From Austropuccinia psidii (lineage: Eukaryota; Basidiomycota; Pucciniomycetes; Pucciniales; Sphaerophragmiaceae): a stretch of 64,000 bases of DNA. The position numbers and the translations under genes are program-made. The DNA is taken from positions 2,823,888-2,887,887 of the forward strand of contig JALGQZ010000014.1 in NCBI GenBank assembly GCA_023105745.1, read 5' to 3'. The notes beneath the pieces were generated by a model. That model ran no database searches. It was not told the origin of the DNA and saw nothing but the letters and a program-made list of their open reading frames with translations. Positions 22,641 to 35,222 of the stretch are shown in pieces. Within the stretch, counting starts at the first letter, position 1; every line of letters begins with the position of its first letter.

Positions 22641-23111
22641 ATTGAACAATAGTAGTGTCTGATATCCTAGGTTATCATCATAAAATTATTAAACCTTTAA
22701 AAAAATAGTAGTGTTTGTTATTATTATTTATCATATTATCAACAGTGTTATCATCAAAATTGGAAATCCCTCAAGGTGTTACTGTTCTCAGTAAAGGAAT
22801 TAAAAAGTCTTTTCCCAGTTTTATATCTTTATTTATTTGTGTTAAGGTTTACTAAGCCATTGTTTCCAGATCAAACAAAGTCTGATAGAGTCTGTTGAAT
22901 ATACTTTTCTGAATAGCCACCATCAAATAAAATAAACTTGTTGTGAACTCAAGTCAAGATAATGCAGCATTTTCAGGAAGGGCAGTTCAGATTATTCTAA
23001 CACACAAGCAGAGCAAGGGTTACAATCTTGAACAGCAATTCAAAACTGTTCTATTGTAATTTCCCCTTCCAGGTACTGCCTCATTTATCCCACACAAGAG
23101 GAGTTCCCACA

Positions 23112-26100
23112 CTCGATTTTGAAATGATCCTGTAGCTCTTTTATTACTATGTATGCCTAGTCTCCTATAAATATGATATCATTAACCCAAGCAAAGAAGA
23201 CCTCTTTATCCTTGATTAAGAGGCATGGATTATCCTGACTCATTCTGAAACCATTTTTAACAACACACCCAGATAGATTTTGGTACCAGATCCTATCTTC
23301 TTTTTCAAGTCCATAAATTGATTTGTTTAGTTTAAAAAACATTGTTTAGGTTTCTCATGACCTTCTTGAATTTACCATATACACTGCATTCTGGCTTGCT
23401 TTCTTGGACCCATTCCATAAAGCCATTTGGTAATTTGGTAAATACAGTCTCTTCTTCACGTTTTTAGTTAAGGTATTATGTAAAAAAATTAGCTTCTCTT
23501 ATTTTTTCAATTTGAATTGCATGACTATTTACAAATCTTAGAGTTTATAATCTTCCATTTGGTGAAAATGTCTCTTGATGGTCAATACCCTGTCTTTTTT
23601 CAAACCTCTTGCAACACATCTGACTTTACATCTTTTTAAATCCCCATTTTTGTCAAATTTTCTTGTAATAGCCCCTCTAATGTTTCTTATCATTTTCCCT
23701 TTTGGTACTCTTTCTTTCTCATATATGTCAACAACTCCTTGTTCAGAGATATAGTTGAGTTCTGAGAAATAGGCTTCCTTTCATTGAGACCAGTAAGATA
23801 TATTTTTCGCATCTGTGATGTTTTCACGGTTTTCTTCTTCTTTGTCTGTATTGGTTTACCTAGCTAAATCAGGAAGTAAATATGTTTTATTAAAATTTTT
23901 GTCTTTTTTTTTCTAAAAACAGAGTAAATATTGTAAGCACTTATTTTTCATTTTTTGAGTTTTATATTAGTTTTGTAAGTAATGCTTGATGTTTTCTTCT
24001 TTAATTTAATATATTGGTTCTTGAAAGCTCAGAGTGGATTTCTTTAGAAGCCTTAGTTTTTATCTCCAAATCCCAGCATGGTTGTTTCTTTATGTTATTT
24101 TCCTCCTCAAAACTCAGAACACCTTGTTCTGATTGTTTCCTAAAATCGGATTCCTATTAGTTTGTGTATTTCTAAGCCTGATGACGAATTTATTTCTTTC
24201 TTCTTGATTATTTTTAGTATGTTGTAAAGGCTGGTTAACCCCCTCCTCCACTGTAGGATTTGTAACTGGTTGAATTGGTTCATCAATATCTTATTTGTGT
24301 GAGAATTTCTTATCATTTTGTCTTGATGCATCTTTGTAAGGTAGCTTATCTTTAACAAAATTCACATCCTGACTCCTTATTACTGTGTGAGTCTTTTCCA
24401 TAAGAATTCTACAAATTCCAAATTCCTGTTCATATCGAACTAAAACACCACTTTACAATCTTTCATCCATCTTATTTCTGTAAGAATTTGATTTCACATG
24501 GGCTCTAAATCCAAGACACTCAATTCAATCAAAATTTGGATTTGTGTTGAATAAATGTTTCATGGGCTTTCCTCTTTTTCAGATACTCTTACCCTGAGGA
24601 AATTCCTTGTATTAACTAATTCTTCCCATAACTCCTTTGGAAAAACTGGATCCTTTACTGGTGTTTGAGCTTTTTCCATGAGTGCCCGATTGACTCTTTC
24701 AACTATTCCATTATGTTGAGGGGTGTACGGTTCATAACTATTAAGCTTATTCCTCTTTGTTCAGAAGAAAAATTAAAAAAATTAAAATTTTATTTATGAA
24801 CTCTTTTCCACCATCACATACTACTCTTTTTACATGTCTCTCAAATCTGTTTTCAAGCAACAGGATTAATTTCATAATTTCTTCCTTGGAATAAGACTTG
24901 TCCTTCAACATTCGGACTCAGTAGAAGCATGTTCCAGTATTTACAACTACAAACATTTACTGGGATTCACCTAGATATTTGGGAGAGATGGGTCTTATTA
25001 AGTCAATTTACAATTCCTCCATAGGTATGTCTGTTCTATCCATCCTACTTTTGAAGAGTCATCTAGTAGCATTCCAAAAAATTACAAAGCTCACATCCTT
25101 CCTCTTACCCAAAGTTACCAAGGTGTTTGTATTCACTTAATAATGAATGATTTTCATCAAAGCATAGGTGTAAATATCTATAGTTAATTTTTCCACCTAA
25201 TATTTCCTTTTTATCCTTTGAGAAACCAAAAGTATTACTTGTTGACTTTTATATTTTTCCATATTTTTTCCATATTTTAGCCAATGAAATAAGGCTGTAT
25301 GGGAGTTCTGAAACATAAATAATGTTTTCAAATACCAGCTTCTTTCTATTGGAATCCTTAATGAATTCTCCCTTTCTTTTGATAGGTATTTTCACTCCTT
25401 CTTGACCAATCTGCACTCCACCATTAATTTTTCGGAAAAGACTAAAGTCCTCTTTTCTTGCAAACATGTGATCACTTTCTCCAGATTCAATAATTTTATT
25501 TCTTTGAAGTTTCAAATAAGCACCTCTCCTTTGATTTACAAGCTGTCTATTGCAGGAAATTCAATACTTTCTTCTTTTCCTCTACTATCCTCAGTATTTG
25601 CAATTCTTGCTTTATAAAGTTTCCTTTATTCTTTGTTACAACAATGATTTGCTATATGGCCAGATTTTCCTCAATAATAACAAAGAAAATTAGGTGGGTG
25701 ATTTCCTTGATCAGATTTGAGTGTCACTTTATCTTTTTCCTCAATTTTTGCTCTAAAGAGAGCTCAGTATTTTTCAGCACTAATTATAATTTTTTCAATT
25801 GTCAGATATTGGTTTCCATAATTTGGTAGCCTTAGTAACCACTCATATTTGTGGGGTGGTGCTTTAATTGCCAGTCTAGTTACTAGGGCATTATTAACAT
25901 CTGTTCCTGTTAATTACATACGTCTGGTGGTAACTCAAAGGTCATCAATCCATTGGTTCAGATTTCTGAACTTGAGTTCGAGGAATTTATCCAATGAGAT
26001 TTCTTGTTCTTGAGCTCCAGAACATATGAATTTGTCTTTAACCATTCTCAATAATTCTTGGCGGTCCCCTTTCTCTTCTGGTGAGATTTTATTTCCTAGA

Positions 26101-26302
26101 AATGAAACAATTGATTCATCTTAATGTCTCAGTATAATACAATATTATTTCTCCTTCTTTTCTTCTGTTATCACATTATTTGTTCCGTCTATGAACTTCC
26201 AGAATCCTATGTGACATAGTTCTTCTCCAACAGCAGTAACCCCCATTACATAGTTTCCATCTTTCAGGATTATTCTTTGATTACTGTCTGGTTTATCCAT
26301 AT
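23112..26302 (-). pseudogene. Ty1/copia-type gag-pol relic
   Basis: Read on the minus strand from the ATG at 26302: a gag-like N-terminus (MDKPDSNQRIILKDGNYV), then a zinc knuckle with C-x2-C-x4-H-x4-C spacing (about 25640-25690) containing a stop. About 24760-24960 gives integrase core features such as VVNTGTCFY and RVVCDGGKEFIN. At 23157-23342 comes reverse transcriptase with YGLEKEDRIWYQNL and the YVDD-equivalent WVNDIIFIGD. The order gag, integrase, RT is that of copia. The aspartate pair of the polymerase box is already changed (VND). The relic stops at the 3' LTR of the large element, and the rest of RT and RNase H is not found beyond it. Many stops and shifts. Confidence 0.85.
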
Positions 26303-26450
26303 AGACTGTCAGTAATTGTTACTGATAATATCTTTAAGTTTTTTATTAATGATAATTTATTCTGAACAAAAATGATAATAAATTGAGTAAAAACTGTTTA
26401 TTTTATATGTTTCTAGTTACAAGAAGTACTAAAAGGGTCTTCAAATACCT

Positions 26451-26459
26451 CTATTTATA
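26451..26459 (-). promoter_or_regulatory. TATA box of copia relic
   Basis: The minus strand reads TATAAATAG followed by AGG, about 150 bases upstream of the gag ATG. It is the same box as in the unrelated gypsy LTRs. Confidence 0.5.
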
Positions 26460-26749
26460 ACAAATAATCCATCTTCTCAATATCATTGTATAATGATTAA
26501 TAAGGTACTTCTTATCAATAATAGTGTGTCTTTTTCACCATTTGTTCTCTTTATTAAGCACAACTAACTTTGTCTTTTTACAAATATTTTCTTTACCATC
26601 TTTGGAACTCACTCCTTTTTCTAGATTATTTCCTTTTTTTTGTAGCTCCTTTGTTCCTTGAACAATTAATTTATTTCTTTACCAGAGATCAACACTTCAT
26701 TCGGCAATCGATTGTTCAATATAAGATTTCCTTTGGCCTAAACCCCCAA

Positions 26750-26781
26750 GGAAATTGATACAGTGTGTCTGTATCAATTCC
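26750..26781. repeat. Hairpin in copia LTR region
   Basis: GGAAATTGATACAG / CTGTATCAATTCC around TGTGT, with one bulge. A second inverted repeat, GTGTATGTA (26793-26801) with TACATACAC (26828-26836), follows directly. Confidence 0.65.
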
Positions 26782-26900
26782 CAGTGTGTGTAGTGTATGT
26801 ATTTTCTAGAAAAGTGTTGGAATTTGCTACATACACACTTTCTTCAGTGTGTATGGAGAAAATTTCAAGCCTGTGTCTAGCAAAGCCCAAAACTAATTGA

Positions 26901-27830
26901 GGTAGAAAAAAAAGGTTACAAACAAAGGTTACAAACATTTGGGATTTTTGTCTTTAAAATTTCATTCTGGAACCTTTCCTTAAAATTTTTAAAACATAAA
27001 AAAAATCAATTAATTAAATATTAATTATTAATTTAACTTTTATTTTTGAAGATTATAATGTAATTTTGAGATATGATATGTTTTTTATATCAAATGATGA
27101 AATGAGTTGAGGAAAAAATAATAGGATAAATATGGTTAAATTTTTGAAGTTATCTTAGTAAGAAACCATTTTTCAATTTTAAATCAGAGAATATAAATAT
27201 CAAATTGGAGTTTTTTCATCATGATTATGAATATCTAGCTATTAATTAAGCTCACAGAAATATAATTTATTCTTGAAGTGATAATAATGAGTTTAATTTC
27301 AATTATATATTTTCTCAGTGATTGATTTTTCCTCTAATTAATGTAAAAAGACTGAAGTACTAAATTTAATAATTTTCCTAGGCTGAATTTATCCTTCAAA
27401 TGATTAATTTCTGCAATATAATATAATAAGATGGCTGTTTTTCAAATTTCAACAGTTGTTCTCAATGAGGGTTTCTGTATAGATTTGATATATGGTAAAT
27501 AAAACTTCGAATAACGGTTAGTTGTAATCTATACATACGATATCATTTACAAATCCATATGGGTTGATACGGCTATTGATATTCATATCTATGATCTTAA
27601 TAATTATGAATTTTTTAAAAGAAGATTAAACTATTTTCATTGAACTCGTGGTATTGAGAAACTAATATAATACTAGAAGATAGATCCTGAAAGCAATCGA
27701 CTGAGCCAGCTAATTGGAGTATAGACTGATTCATTGAAATTGAAATTAATAGGGTATGGGGGAAGTTGAAAAATTCCTTCTTATATATCTGTCGAAAAAA
27801 AAAATATACTTCTAATCAAGAGCTCTATTT
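26901..27830. other. No gene seen
   Basis: AT-rich sequence without coding frames, repeats with partners in the window, or element ends. Confidence 0.5.
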
Positions 27831-27839
27831 TTGAAACAA

Positions 27840-28140
27840 AAGCCCCAGAAAACTGCTTGGAATACAAATACTGTTGAAAATCCTAATCAAAACCAGTTTG
27901 ATCAACAACCCGCCACTCCTATACTAACCGAACGCCACAACCGCTTATCGTAAAAAGGACCGAATCGAAACTTCTCGTTGATCAAGAAGATCAAAGCTCA
28001 ACTCACATCAAATATTTAAACCGGATCAATCAACCTAAATCAACCCAAACAATTTATCAAACAAACTCTCCTTTTATTTCCTCTAAATCATTTCTCTTTA
28101 TCTCTTTTGTTACTTTCTTTTATATTCCTATTTTTGTAGT
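27840..28140 (+). other. GC-richer island resembling a gene 5' region
   Basis: Composition rises sharply, with CGAACGCC, GGACCGAATCG and CAACCCG phrases. A CAA/CCT-rich stretch (AACCTAAATCAACCCAAAC) and a CT-rich run (about 28065-28130) follow. This pattern is common in fungal promoters and 5' leaders. A short open frame (about 27841-27950) ends in a stop. I could not assemble a gene on either strand, including with GT-AG introns. Confidence 0.3.
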
Positions 28141-31100
28141 GTTGATTCAGGTATTGTAGATCAGTCAATCTTTGCTTTGTTACACTTTACTTACTAATCT
28201 TCTTGTTCTGTTTAGACACCTGTTATCTTGTATTACTATTGTTGCTGTGCTATTAATCTTAGTTATTAGTAGTTATTAGTTTTCCACCGTTGAGGTATGA
28301 CTTGGTCATTATTTTTTTTGTTATCTATGTCACACAGCTCATCAACATAATACATTATCATTTAGTTTCACATTTTGACAAATACCACATCCCTAATTCT
28401 TTCTTAATCAAATTGAGTAAATAATAAGAACAAATGACAAATATGAAGATATATTTGTATAATTTTTCAATCCGCTCTCTTAAAAAAATGTAAAGTTCTT
28501 GCTTTGAATATTTCATTTGTCCAAATGCTACTCCTTTCTGATCTTTCAAACTTATATCCTAGTTTTCACATATTCTAATAGTATGAATCAAAATCCTGGA
28601 GAAAATGTGCAATATTTTATCTACTTTTATGAAATTTCATATTTTTATAAAAATATAACAAATATATAAATTTTCTTTTGTAAATTTATTTAATTGTTAG
28701 AAAAACTTAAGTACCCATTATGAATTTCTTCAAAATGCCTCATTTTTTTCACCCAATTATGTTTTCAAAATTGAAGTATTAATATTTACAAAGGAAGTTT
28801 TTAAGAGATAGCTGAACCAATAAATCTATTCTTTATTTTCTAACTTGAATCCAACTTTCATGAATTTGATTAATAATTATGATTTCCTGCTTTTAATTTC
28901 GTGAAGTTCTTTCAAAAAATAATAGTTCAAGTGATATCTAAAATTTCAAAAATCTCTAATGAATCATTTCAAACCTGTTGAAATGGGAAAAATGATAATG
29001 GAAATTCCAAAATTTAAATTAAGTCTCATTGAAAATGAATAGATAAAAAAATAATGACTTGTGAACAGATTCCATATTTTCATGAAAAAATCTCAATTGT
29101 TTATTATGTTAAAAAATATGAGTTTTTTTATATGAAAACATATTTTTGGGTGGTATTGGTTCATGATTTCAATTAAAAGGCTGATTAAAGCCATTAAAAA
29201 CTAAAATTTAAAATTTACACATTAAGTTAATCATAATCCTCAATTTTCTAATTGAGCTTAATTTTGACTGTGTTAGATGAAAAAATTCCTATTAAATTTA
29301 TGCCTTTCTTGAATATTTAGGAGTTTCTGAATTGCTTTTAGGAATTCTAAGAATCTCAAAAGACCAAAAGCACATATAGGGATATATAATTTGAATCAAT
29401 GAATATCTGATATAAATATATATATATATATATATATTCACAGATATCCAACTAATATCAGGAGATATGTAAATATATTTTTTTAACTAGAAAAAAAGAG
29501 AAAGTATGAGGAATTATTGAGGTTTATTATTTAAATATTTTTTTGGAAAACAAAAATATAATAATTGTCCGAAATATTCCTTCTAATTATTAATACAGTG
29601 ACATTTTATTTCTAATAAACTCTTTGTAAAAAAGTCAATTGGGTCACATTTGGGTAAAAATATCATATCTATACTATTTCAAGCTTAAGTTTTGATAATA
29701 TTACTTTCATATTTAACCAAGTAGTTTCAATATTAAATTTTAAAATAAATAATTTTGGCTTGAAAATCTCCTTAGAAGTTAATTTTTAGAAACCTTACAA
29801 CAAATGTGGCTTGAGGTATCATTTTTTGCATTGAAGATAATGCTTTGTGTGTAGTTCAGAAGCTATGAATAATTGAAGTTACTTCCATCACATTCTGAAT
29901 GTATTTTATAAAATTGAGCTTATACTTACATATGTGAAGCTTTATTTTATAAGTGTGTAGCTTTAGATTTGAATTTAATGAAATATTTTATCAATAGTAT
30001 GCAAAATCTATATGAAATAAACTTAAATAAATTTTGTATATCAATTTTTGAGTGGCAAAAGGAATCTTGATTACTGTAAACCCATTTCATTATTTGATTA
30101 CAATACCAATAGGTGCACTGTAGCTAGTTTCTGGAAGGATGGGACTAGCCTTAATAGTATAGAAATAATTTACAAGATTTAATAGCTTTTCTGAAGCGCT
30201 ATGAAGCTTTTTTTTATGTTTTCAACCTTAAAGCTCCACTATTTCAAAAAAAAATCTGTCTTATGTGCTCAAAAACAGTCAAAAGTGGCTAAAAAGTACG
30301 CTTTTTGAACTAAAAGAGGGTTTATAAATGCAAAAGAAATCTCTAATGACACCAAAACCTTCTGAGTACCTGATGGAATTTATTTCATTAAAATTAAGGA
30401 CTTTTTCAACCGTATAATGTCCTCTTCAAGCCAAGTTTTGGCTTTATGTTGAAATCCTTTCATTGAAGCCATGAATAAAAGGATACAAAAACCCCATTCT
30501 GTCTATTTCAATCCTTTTAAACATATCAAAGAATGAATTCAATAATTTCTCATACCTCTTATAGGAATATATACGCCTGAAAAAAAAACTTTGAAATTTT
30601 GTTTATATACTCACTCTGATACTTTATTCAGAAGTTTTTCCCTTGAAAATCATTCTTAGGAACAGTTTTCTTTTTTAGTCCTCCATATCCATTTTGGACT
30701 ATCTCTGGATAAATATTTAGAGTCTTTTTCCTATAATAAAAAGGATCAAACAATTTGGCCTGTTTTCTTTCAAACATTTATTAATAATCCCATTTTTGCT
30801 TCTTATGACTTTATGAAATGTTTTTGAGGGAAGTGAAAGGAATTCATTTTTCAATGAAGTTTTTAATATCCAAGCTATAAATAATTAAAGTTTTTCTCTA
30901 AGAATTAATTCTGAGAATATAATTATTATTTTTGGATTAAATTTGTGCTGTAGTCTATTCAAAATGTAATTGTGGTATCTGAAGTCAATTGCTTTAAAAT
31001 TTAATAAATGAATGGAAACATCTAAAACAGATAGCAGGTTAAAAAGGGAATCTCATCTGCATTTGGCTCTGAGAGATCTGATAGCTTCCTAATGATGGTA

Positions 31101-32460
31101 AATTTCATTTCCAATTAATCAAAAACCATTTTGATTACATGACATAAAGCTTCAAATCCCAAACAGAAGATTTATCAACTAATTTAAGCCTAATTTAAAG
31201 CAACATGAGAGTGTAAAACCTGTCAGAATTTTTTTTAGAATAGCTTTTCTACACTTAACTTGGTTAACCCCAAGCGTTCTCTCAGAAATGGTAATGGGTA
31301 CCACAAGAAGGTGTTAGAAATCATTTATCAAGTCTATACCTAACATCGCGAATTTTTTATTGATGTGGGGGGAAATAGAAATGGGTTTTTGAAGAATTTC
31401 CTAATACTCATCCAATTCACATGTCAAAATTTACACCTCTTGCTATCTTTTGAGAAATTTAAATCGTAAAACTATTTCATAAACCCTAATTAAATATCAA
31501 CAATTTTGAAGTTGGGAAATCACCCTTCATGATGCCAACACACCACCAAAACTCTGGGTTATTCAAGATCAATTCGGGATTCAATGCGTCATTTTTTGAA
31601 CGGCATATTCTAGTTACATAGTGCACAAAGCACTTTAAAAACAATGAAAAGATCTATAAATGATTTTTAACTATCTTAAAAGTGCTCCCCAGTCTGAAAT
31701 ATTTAGTCCCCATTTGTCAAAATTTACCGAAGTAGAATCAATAATTATTGAGCCAGGATGTATTTGGAGTTTTTCCAAATCCTCCAAGAAATCAAATCAT
31801 CCACCAGAATGAAGAAAGCTTTCTTTAAATCTGACGAACCTATTGTGGGATCATTTTTTATACGCCATTGTTAAATTTCTTTTGAAATGAAATGATTTGA
31901 GAATTTAAAAGTATTTTTTAGCTAATTTGGAAATCATAGAGCTTCTCATAAATCTAAAAAGAAAGAATTTTTGCAGGTTTTCTCACAGAATAGGCATCAA
32001 GAATATATTTTTTCTTAAAATTTGGTAAGTAAGATATTTCCAGTTTCATTTCAATCTTCATAGGATAGTTATTTGTATTAATTCATCTTGGAAGTGTGAG
32101 AACTGATACTTATATATTTTCCTTTTATGCCCAATAATTACTCTAATGAATAGTCAAATAACTAAGTTCTATCTGGAAATTGTTACTCCACACCCTACTT
32201 GCCCTGTTTTAGTAAAGGCTTTTCAAGAAAAAAGTCATATACATTTTTTACAAATAAAGAAAATCAAATTAATTTTGAGAGGATAATAAAGAACTTAATA
32301 GTAATGAACCACAAATATCCTTTTTTAGGGCAGTTGCTCTCATATTGTAAAAGCTAGGCTCATGGAGTCTAGTAAGTTGTTTCACAATGTTGATATTCTC
32401 CTCTTACAAATGATTCTATCAAGAGGACAAGCTGTATGCCATATAGCATTCTTTTAAAAC
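28141..32460. other. Long AT-rich stretch, no gene seen
   Basis: No open frame with coding character. A TA microsatellite lies at 29411-29438. The part from about 30170 to 30860 vaguely resembles the repeat blocks at 39.7-45.1 kb (shared phrase CTGGATAAATATTTA near 30705 and 43870) and is probably old repeat DNA. Confidence 0.5.
29411..29438. repeat. TA microsatellite
   Basis: TATAAATA followed by an uninterrupted TA run of about 20 bases. Confidence 0.8.
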
Positions 32461-32469
32461 GCACATTAT

Positions 32470-32600
32470 TGAAACCTACCTGCTAAACAAATTCTCCCCC
32501 ATTATTCTCTCCCTCCACTTGATTCTACTTTCTAGAATGTTTCAATAGTAGTTGATTGGCTAATCTCCATTCAGCTTGGCTGAAGAACAGACGATAGAAA
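32470..32600 (+). promoter_or_regulatory. Promoter-like region of the DinB-like gene
   Basis: A CT-rich tract (TTCTCCCCCATTATTCTCTC, about 32490-32510) and an inverted CCAAT box (ATTGG, 32555-32559) lie about 300-400 bases upstream of the likely start codon. Both are common in fungal promoters. No clear TATA box. Confidence 0.35.
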
Positions 32601-32883
32601 GTGTTTAATAAGGAAAATAATAAGATCTTATTTTATTACGCCAAGTTTTCAACATCCTTGGACTCTATTCAGCAATTGTGCTCGAGAAATTGGCCGTATT
32701 GTCCAAATTTCATGAGAAATTCAGTTTCTGTTCCAACTTTTCAAGAAGCTGAGTCGGGCAAGAATTTCACGCTGGAAGATCCAGCAGATGTCACGAGCTA
32801 TGTTCGTCGAGCTTTCACCGATTCAGGCCTGACCTCTGCTAAAAACCAAATCGAGCTCAAGTTTTCTTGGTGGCGCCCAAGAG

Positions 32884-33804
32884 ATGAACGACAACGTAGA
32901 CCATCGACGTATCCATTGGATTCCAAGGAATCCCCCTTCAGCCTATCGTTGTCACGAACATCACTCGGAGAACATCATTCATGAATCTCAAAAACAATTG
33001 CTAGAATTGAAAAAAGTCGGAATTACGTCGTTAGATCAAGCAATTCATTTACTCCAAGATATTATCACAAACGATGATCAGCTGACAAGAAAGTCAAGCA
33101 TAATTTCTTGCAGTACAATCGGCAAGCATCTAAGGTTAGCCCAAATCAAGACTTACCACCTTCCTTGCTCGACCAATTCAACTACTACCCGAAAGTGTTG
33201 TCTACCTTCAAGCCCGAACTAACCATTATTAAAGAAACAATTTGACAATAGGCATCTGCATGATCACTTTAGAATTCTTTTGGAAACCGTTCAATCTAAA
33301 AGTAAAACAATAAATTATGACATCAAATCCCCAAGTGCCTTTATGGAAAGTAAGATCAGCCCCCCCCCTCAATCAAAATTCAAATGAAACCGTATCTGAC
33401 CTTTTTCTGGATTGCTTTGCTTGTTGAGATTCGCGCCAAGTTTCCCTCAATGAGTTCCGCAAGACAAAGAGAAAATTGATTGAACTGATAGACTTTCGAA
33501 TCAAACATTTCAGCCAGAATCAACCCGATTCAAACTTAACTTTAATTACAATTACACCATCTAAAATTCAATTACAAACAAATTTTAACCGAGAAGTAAA
33601 TTTTTTTTTGCTTTATTTATTTTGTGTATCACAATCATTCAAATTAACAGACTCATGGACTTGCAGTTATGGTATGTCTCTTCGCATGCCATCCATCACT
33701 TTGCCTTAATTAAGGCTATTGTCACAGGCGAATTAGGCCTTGAACTTCCTGAATCATTTGGAGTTGCCCCAAGCACAATTGCCAGGTTTCAATCCAAGTT
33801 GTGA
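32884..33804 (+). CDS. DinB-like (DinB/YfiT superfamily) protein, four exons
   Basis: Joining 32884-33134, 33252-33349, 33429-33595 and 33667-33804 gives an unbroken 217-residue protein. The introns of 117, 79 and 71 bases begin GTTAGC, GTAAGA and GTAAAT and end ATAG, TGAG and GCAG; all phases fit. After a histidine-rich N-terminus the protein has SLDQAIHLLQDI (49-60), STIGKHLRHLHDHFRILLE (77-95), INYDIK (104-109), FMENSRQ (114-120) and ELWYVSSHAIHHFALIKAIV (172-191), then GLELPESFGVAPST near the end. This pattern, helix one ending in histidines and a later H-x3-H (His179, His183), is that of DinB/YfiT-like four-helix putative metalloproteins; remembered members share the GVAPST ending. Substrate and partners are unknown. 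The ATG at 32884 starts the first exon of this frame; an additional upstream exon cannot be excluded. The gene stands alone among transposons. Confidence 0.75.
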
Positions 33805-35222
33805 TGAAAAGATTATCTTTTAGTCAAAGACATTTTGGCAAATCTATTTGTTTTTAGGCTGCCGACCTTTGTTTTGTGGTTGTGGGTTTTTGTCAATATT
33901 TTTCTATGTCCTATAAATAGTTTTATATCTTTGAATATATGCTCTATGCCTGTTGCAAAAGCATAATTATAATAGCATTTTCCTTTCGAGCTTGTTTGCT
34001 TTAGTGTTAAAGTCACCTCATTTTTGAGGGGCATAGTTTTCATGAATATTATGTTAAGATAGCCAATTGCACTCGGTAATTGCATACAGTGTAAATAAAT
34101 TGTCATTAGCTGTGTGAGGAAACTTGGCAGGTTGAAGCCCAAAAAACTTGATTGTCACATTATTTGAATGTGGACACAGCTATGCTGCAACATTGTTTCA
34201 TGTATGTGCAAGAGAGGGGAAATTAGTTAAGGCATGCTTTGACAGAACGGGCGAATCAAACATTTAATAGAGAAACCTGAACTCAAGTTTTGATGAATTT
34301 TCAACTTATTCAAAGATGTAGTATTTTTTTGATATTTGGTTCAAGTAGGCTTCTTTCTCAATTCAATCATAGAATGCTATAGAAAATTTATTGAATAAAT
34401 CAAATTAGGAGGAAGATATTGATTTAATTAAAAAAATAATTAAAAGATGTTTAAAAAAGACAAAGCATATTCAAAGCTTTTTTTTATAAAATTCATTTAA
34501 TTTGAATTTTTAAATCATAATAAAATTTAAATGTTTGATAAGAATAAAAAAAGGATCATGATGATATTATTATTTGTTAGTTTTGAATTAAAAAAGAAGC
34601 TTTTACAATATTGAAGCTGTTTTTATTCCAACAAAGAGTAGTACTTACGATCTTTCTTTCCAAACAAAAACAAACAATATATCTTTGATGATGATGATGT
34701 TTATCATAAAAAGAAAAAAGAGGAAATATGCTTTTTCTTCAAAAAAAAAAATCAAGAAATTGCCTCTCGAGGAAAACTTTAAAAACCTTATAAAACAATA
34801 ATAATCGAATTAATTACAGTTTTACTTAAAACAAAAATAATTAAATTTTTTTTGAAAAAAAACAAATTTAGTCAACTTTTTCAACCTAATAATTACCTTG
34901 GTCTTTTTTGTCCTTTTGAAGTTTTATGATTTTTCTCAAATATTTGATTTTAAAATTATGACATTTGAAAGAATCAGATATTTTTTTATCAATGAAAAGC
35001 AATAATATGAAGTTTTAATTGAATTTAGGGGATATCATTTTACTGCCTTGAATGAAAATCTATTACAGTTCCTAATTGTCAGGTATAGGTTTTATTGATA
35101 CTACCTCGACTAATTTATTAAGGAATTAAATTCTAAGAAAATATATTTCATCTTTCAGAGTTAATATAATTCAATGTTTTATTTCATCATAGTTTCACAA
35201 AGTGGTTCAGGGCTCTGATACT
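33805..35222. other. No gene seen
   Basis: The first few hundred bases are probably the 3' untranslated region and terminator of the DinB-like gene. The rest is AT-rich with A and T runs. A 109-codon minus-strand frame (33813-34142) overlaps that region and lacks protein features. Confidence 0.5.

Larger units (their letters stand above)
8587..23111 (+). mobile_element. Non-autonomous gypsy-like LTR retrotransposon with gag and protease only
   Basis: A complete structural element: 5' LTR 8587-10984, PBS 10987, gag-protease 11363-14019, a second coding block 14014-16360, a non-coding tail with nested repeats, polypurine tract 20525-20539 and 3' LTR 20540-23111. LTRs start TGTG and end CACA. 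No reverse transcriptase, RNase H or integrase motif was found in the 9.5 kb interior. It therefore resembles LARD-type derivatives that keep gag and protease and borrow the rest. The 5 bases outside each end (CCTGG, CTCGA) do not match, so there is no target duplication. The left flank is unassigned and the right flank is copia. Confidence 0.85.
20540..23111 (+). repeat. 3' LTR, 2572 bp
   Basis: Begins TGTGTTATACC and ends GAGTTCCCACA. It is 174 bases longer than the 5' LTR. The difference is explained by two extra 94-bp units (188 bases, 21586-21773) minus about 14 bases lost from one CTCAGTAGC unit near 22158. Confidence 0.9.
26303..26900 (-). repeat. Probable copia 5' LTR and leader
   Basis: Lies directly upstream of the copia gag start and holds a minus-strand TATA box and hairpins. 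LTR ends could not be fixed because no second copy is in the window. A candidate end is ACTGACA at about 26311-26317. Confidence 0.4.

Noticed and set aside
8587..26302. Simple insertion of the large LTR element into the copia reverse transcriptase
   Set aside because: The copia frame at 23112 does not resume at 8586 on the minus strand and there is no target duplication.
32601..32984. 127-codon open frame upstream of and overlapping the DinB-like gene
   Set aside because: It is in a different frame from exon 1 and has no recognised domain. The overlapping part is explained by the DinB-like exon; the upstream part may be leader sequence.
33135..33251. Continuation of the exon 1 reading frame past 33134
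   Set aside because: The frame stays open but loses similarity to the family; removing it as a GT-AG intron restores HLRHLHDHF in phase.
33813..34142. 109-codon minus-strand frame
   Set aside because: It lies just past the stop of the DinB-like gene, in likely 3' untranslated sequence, with no protein features.
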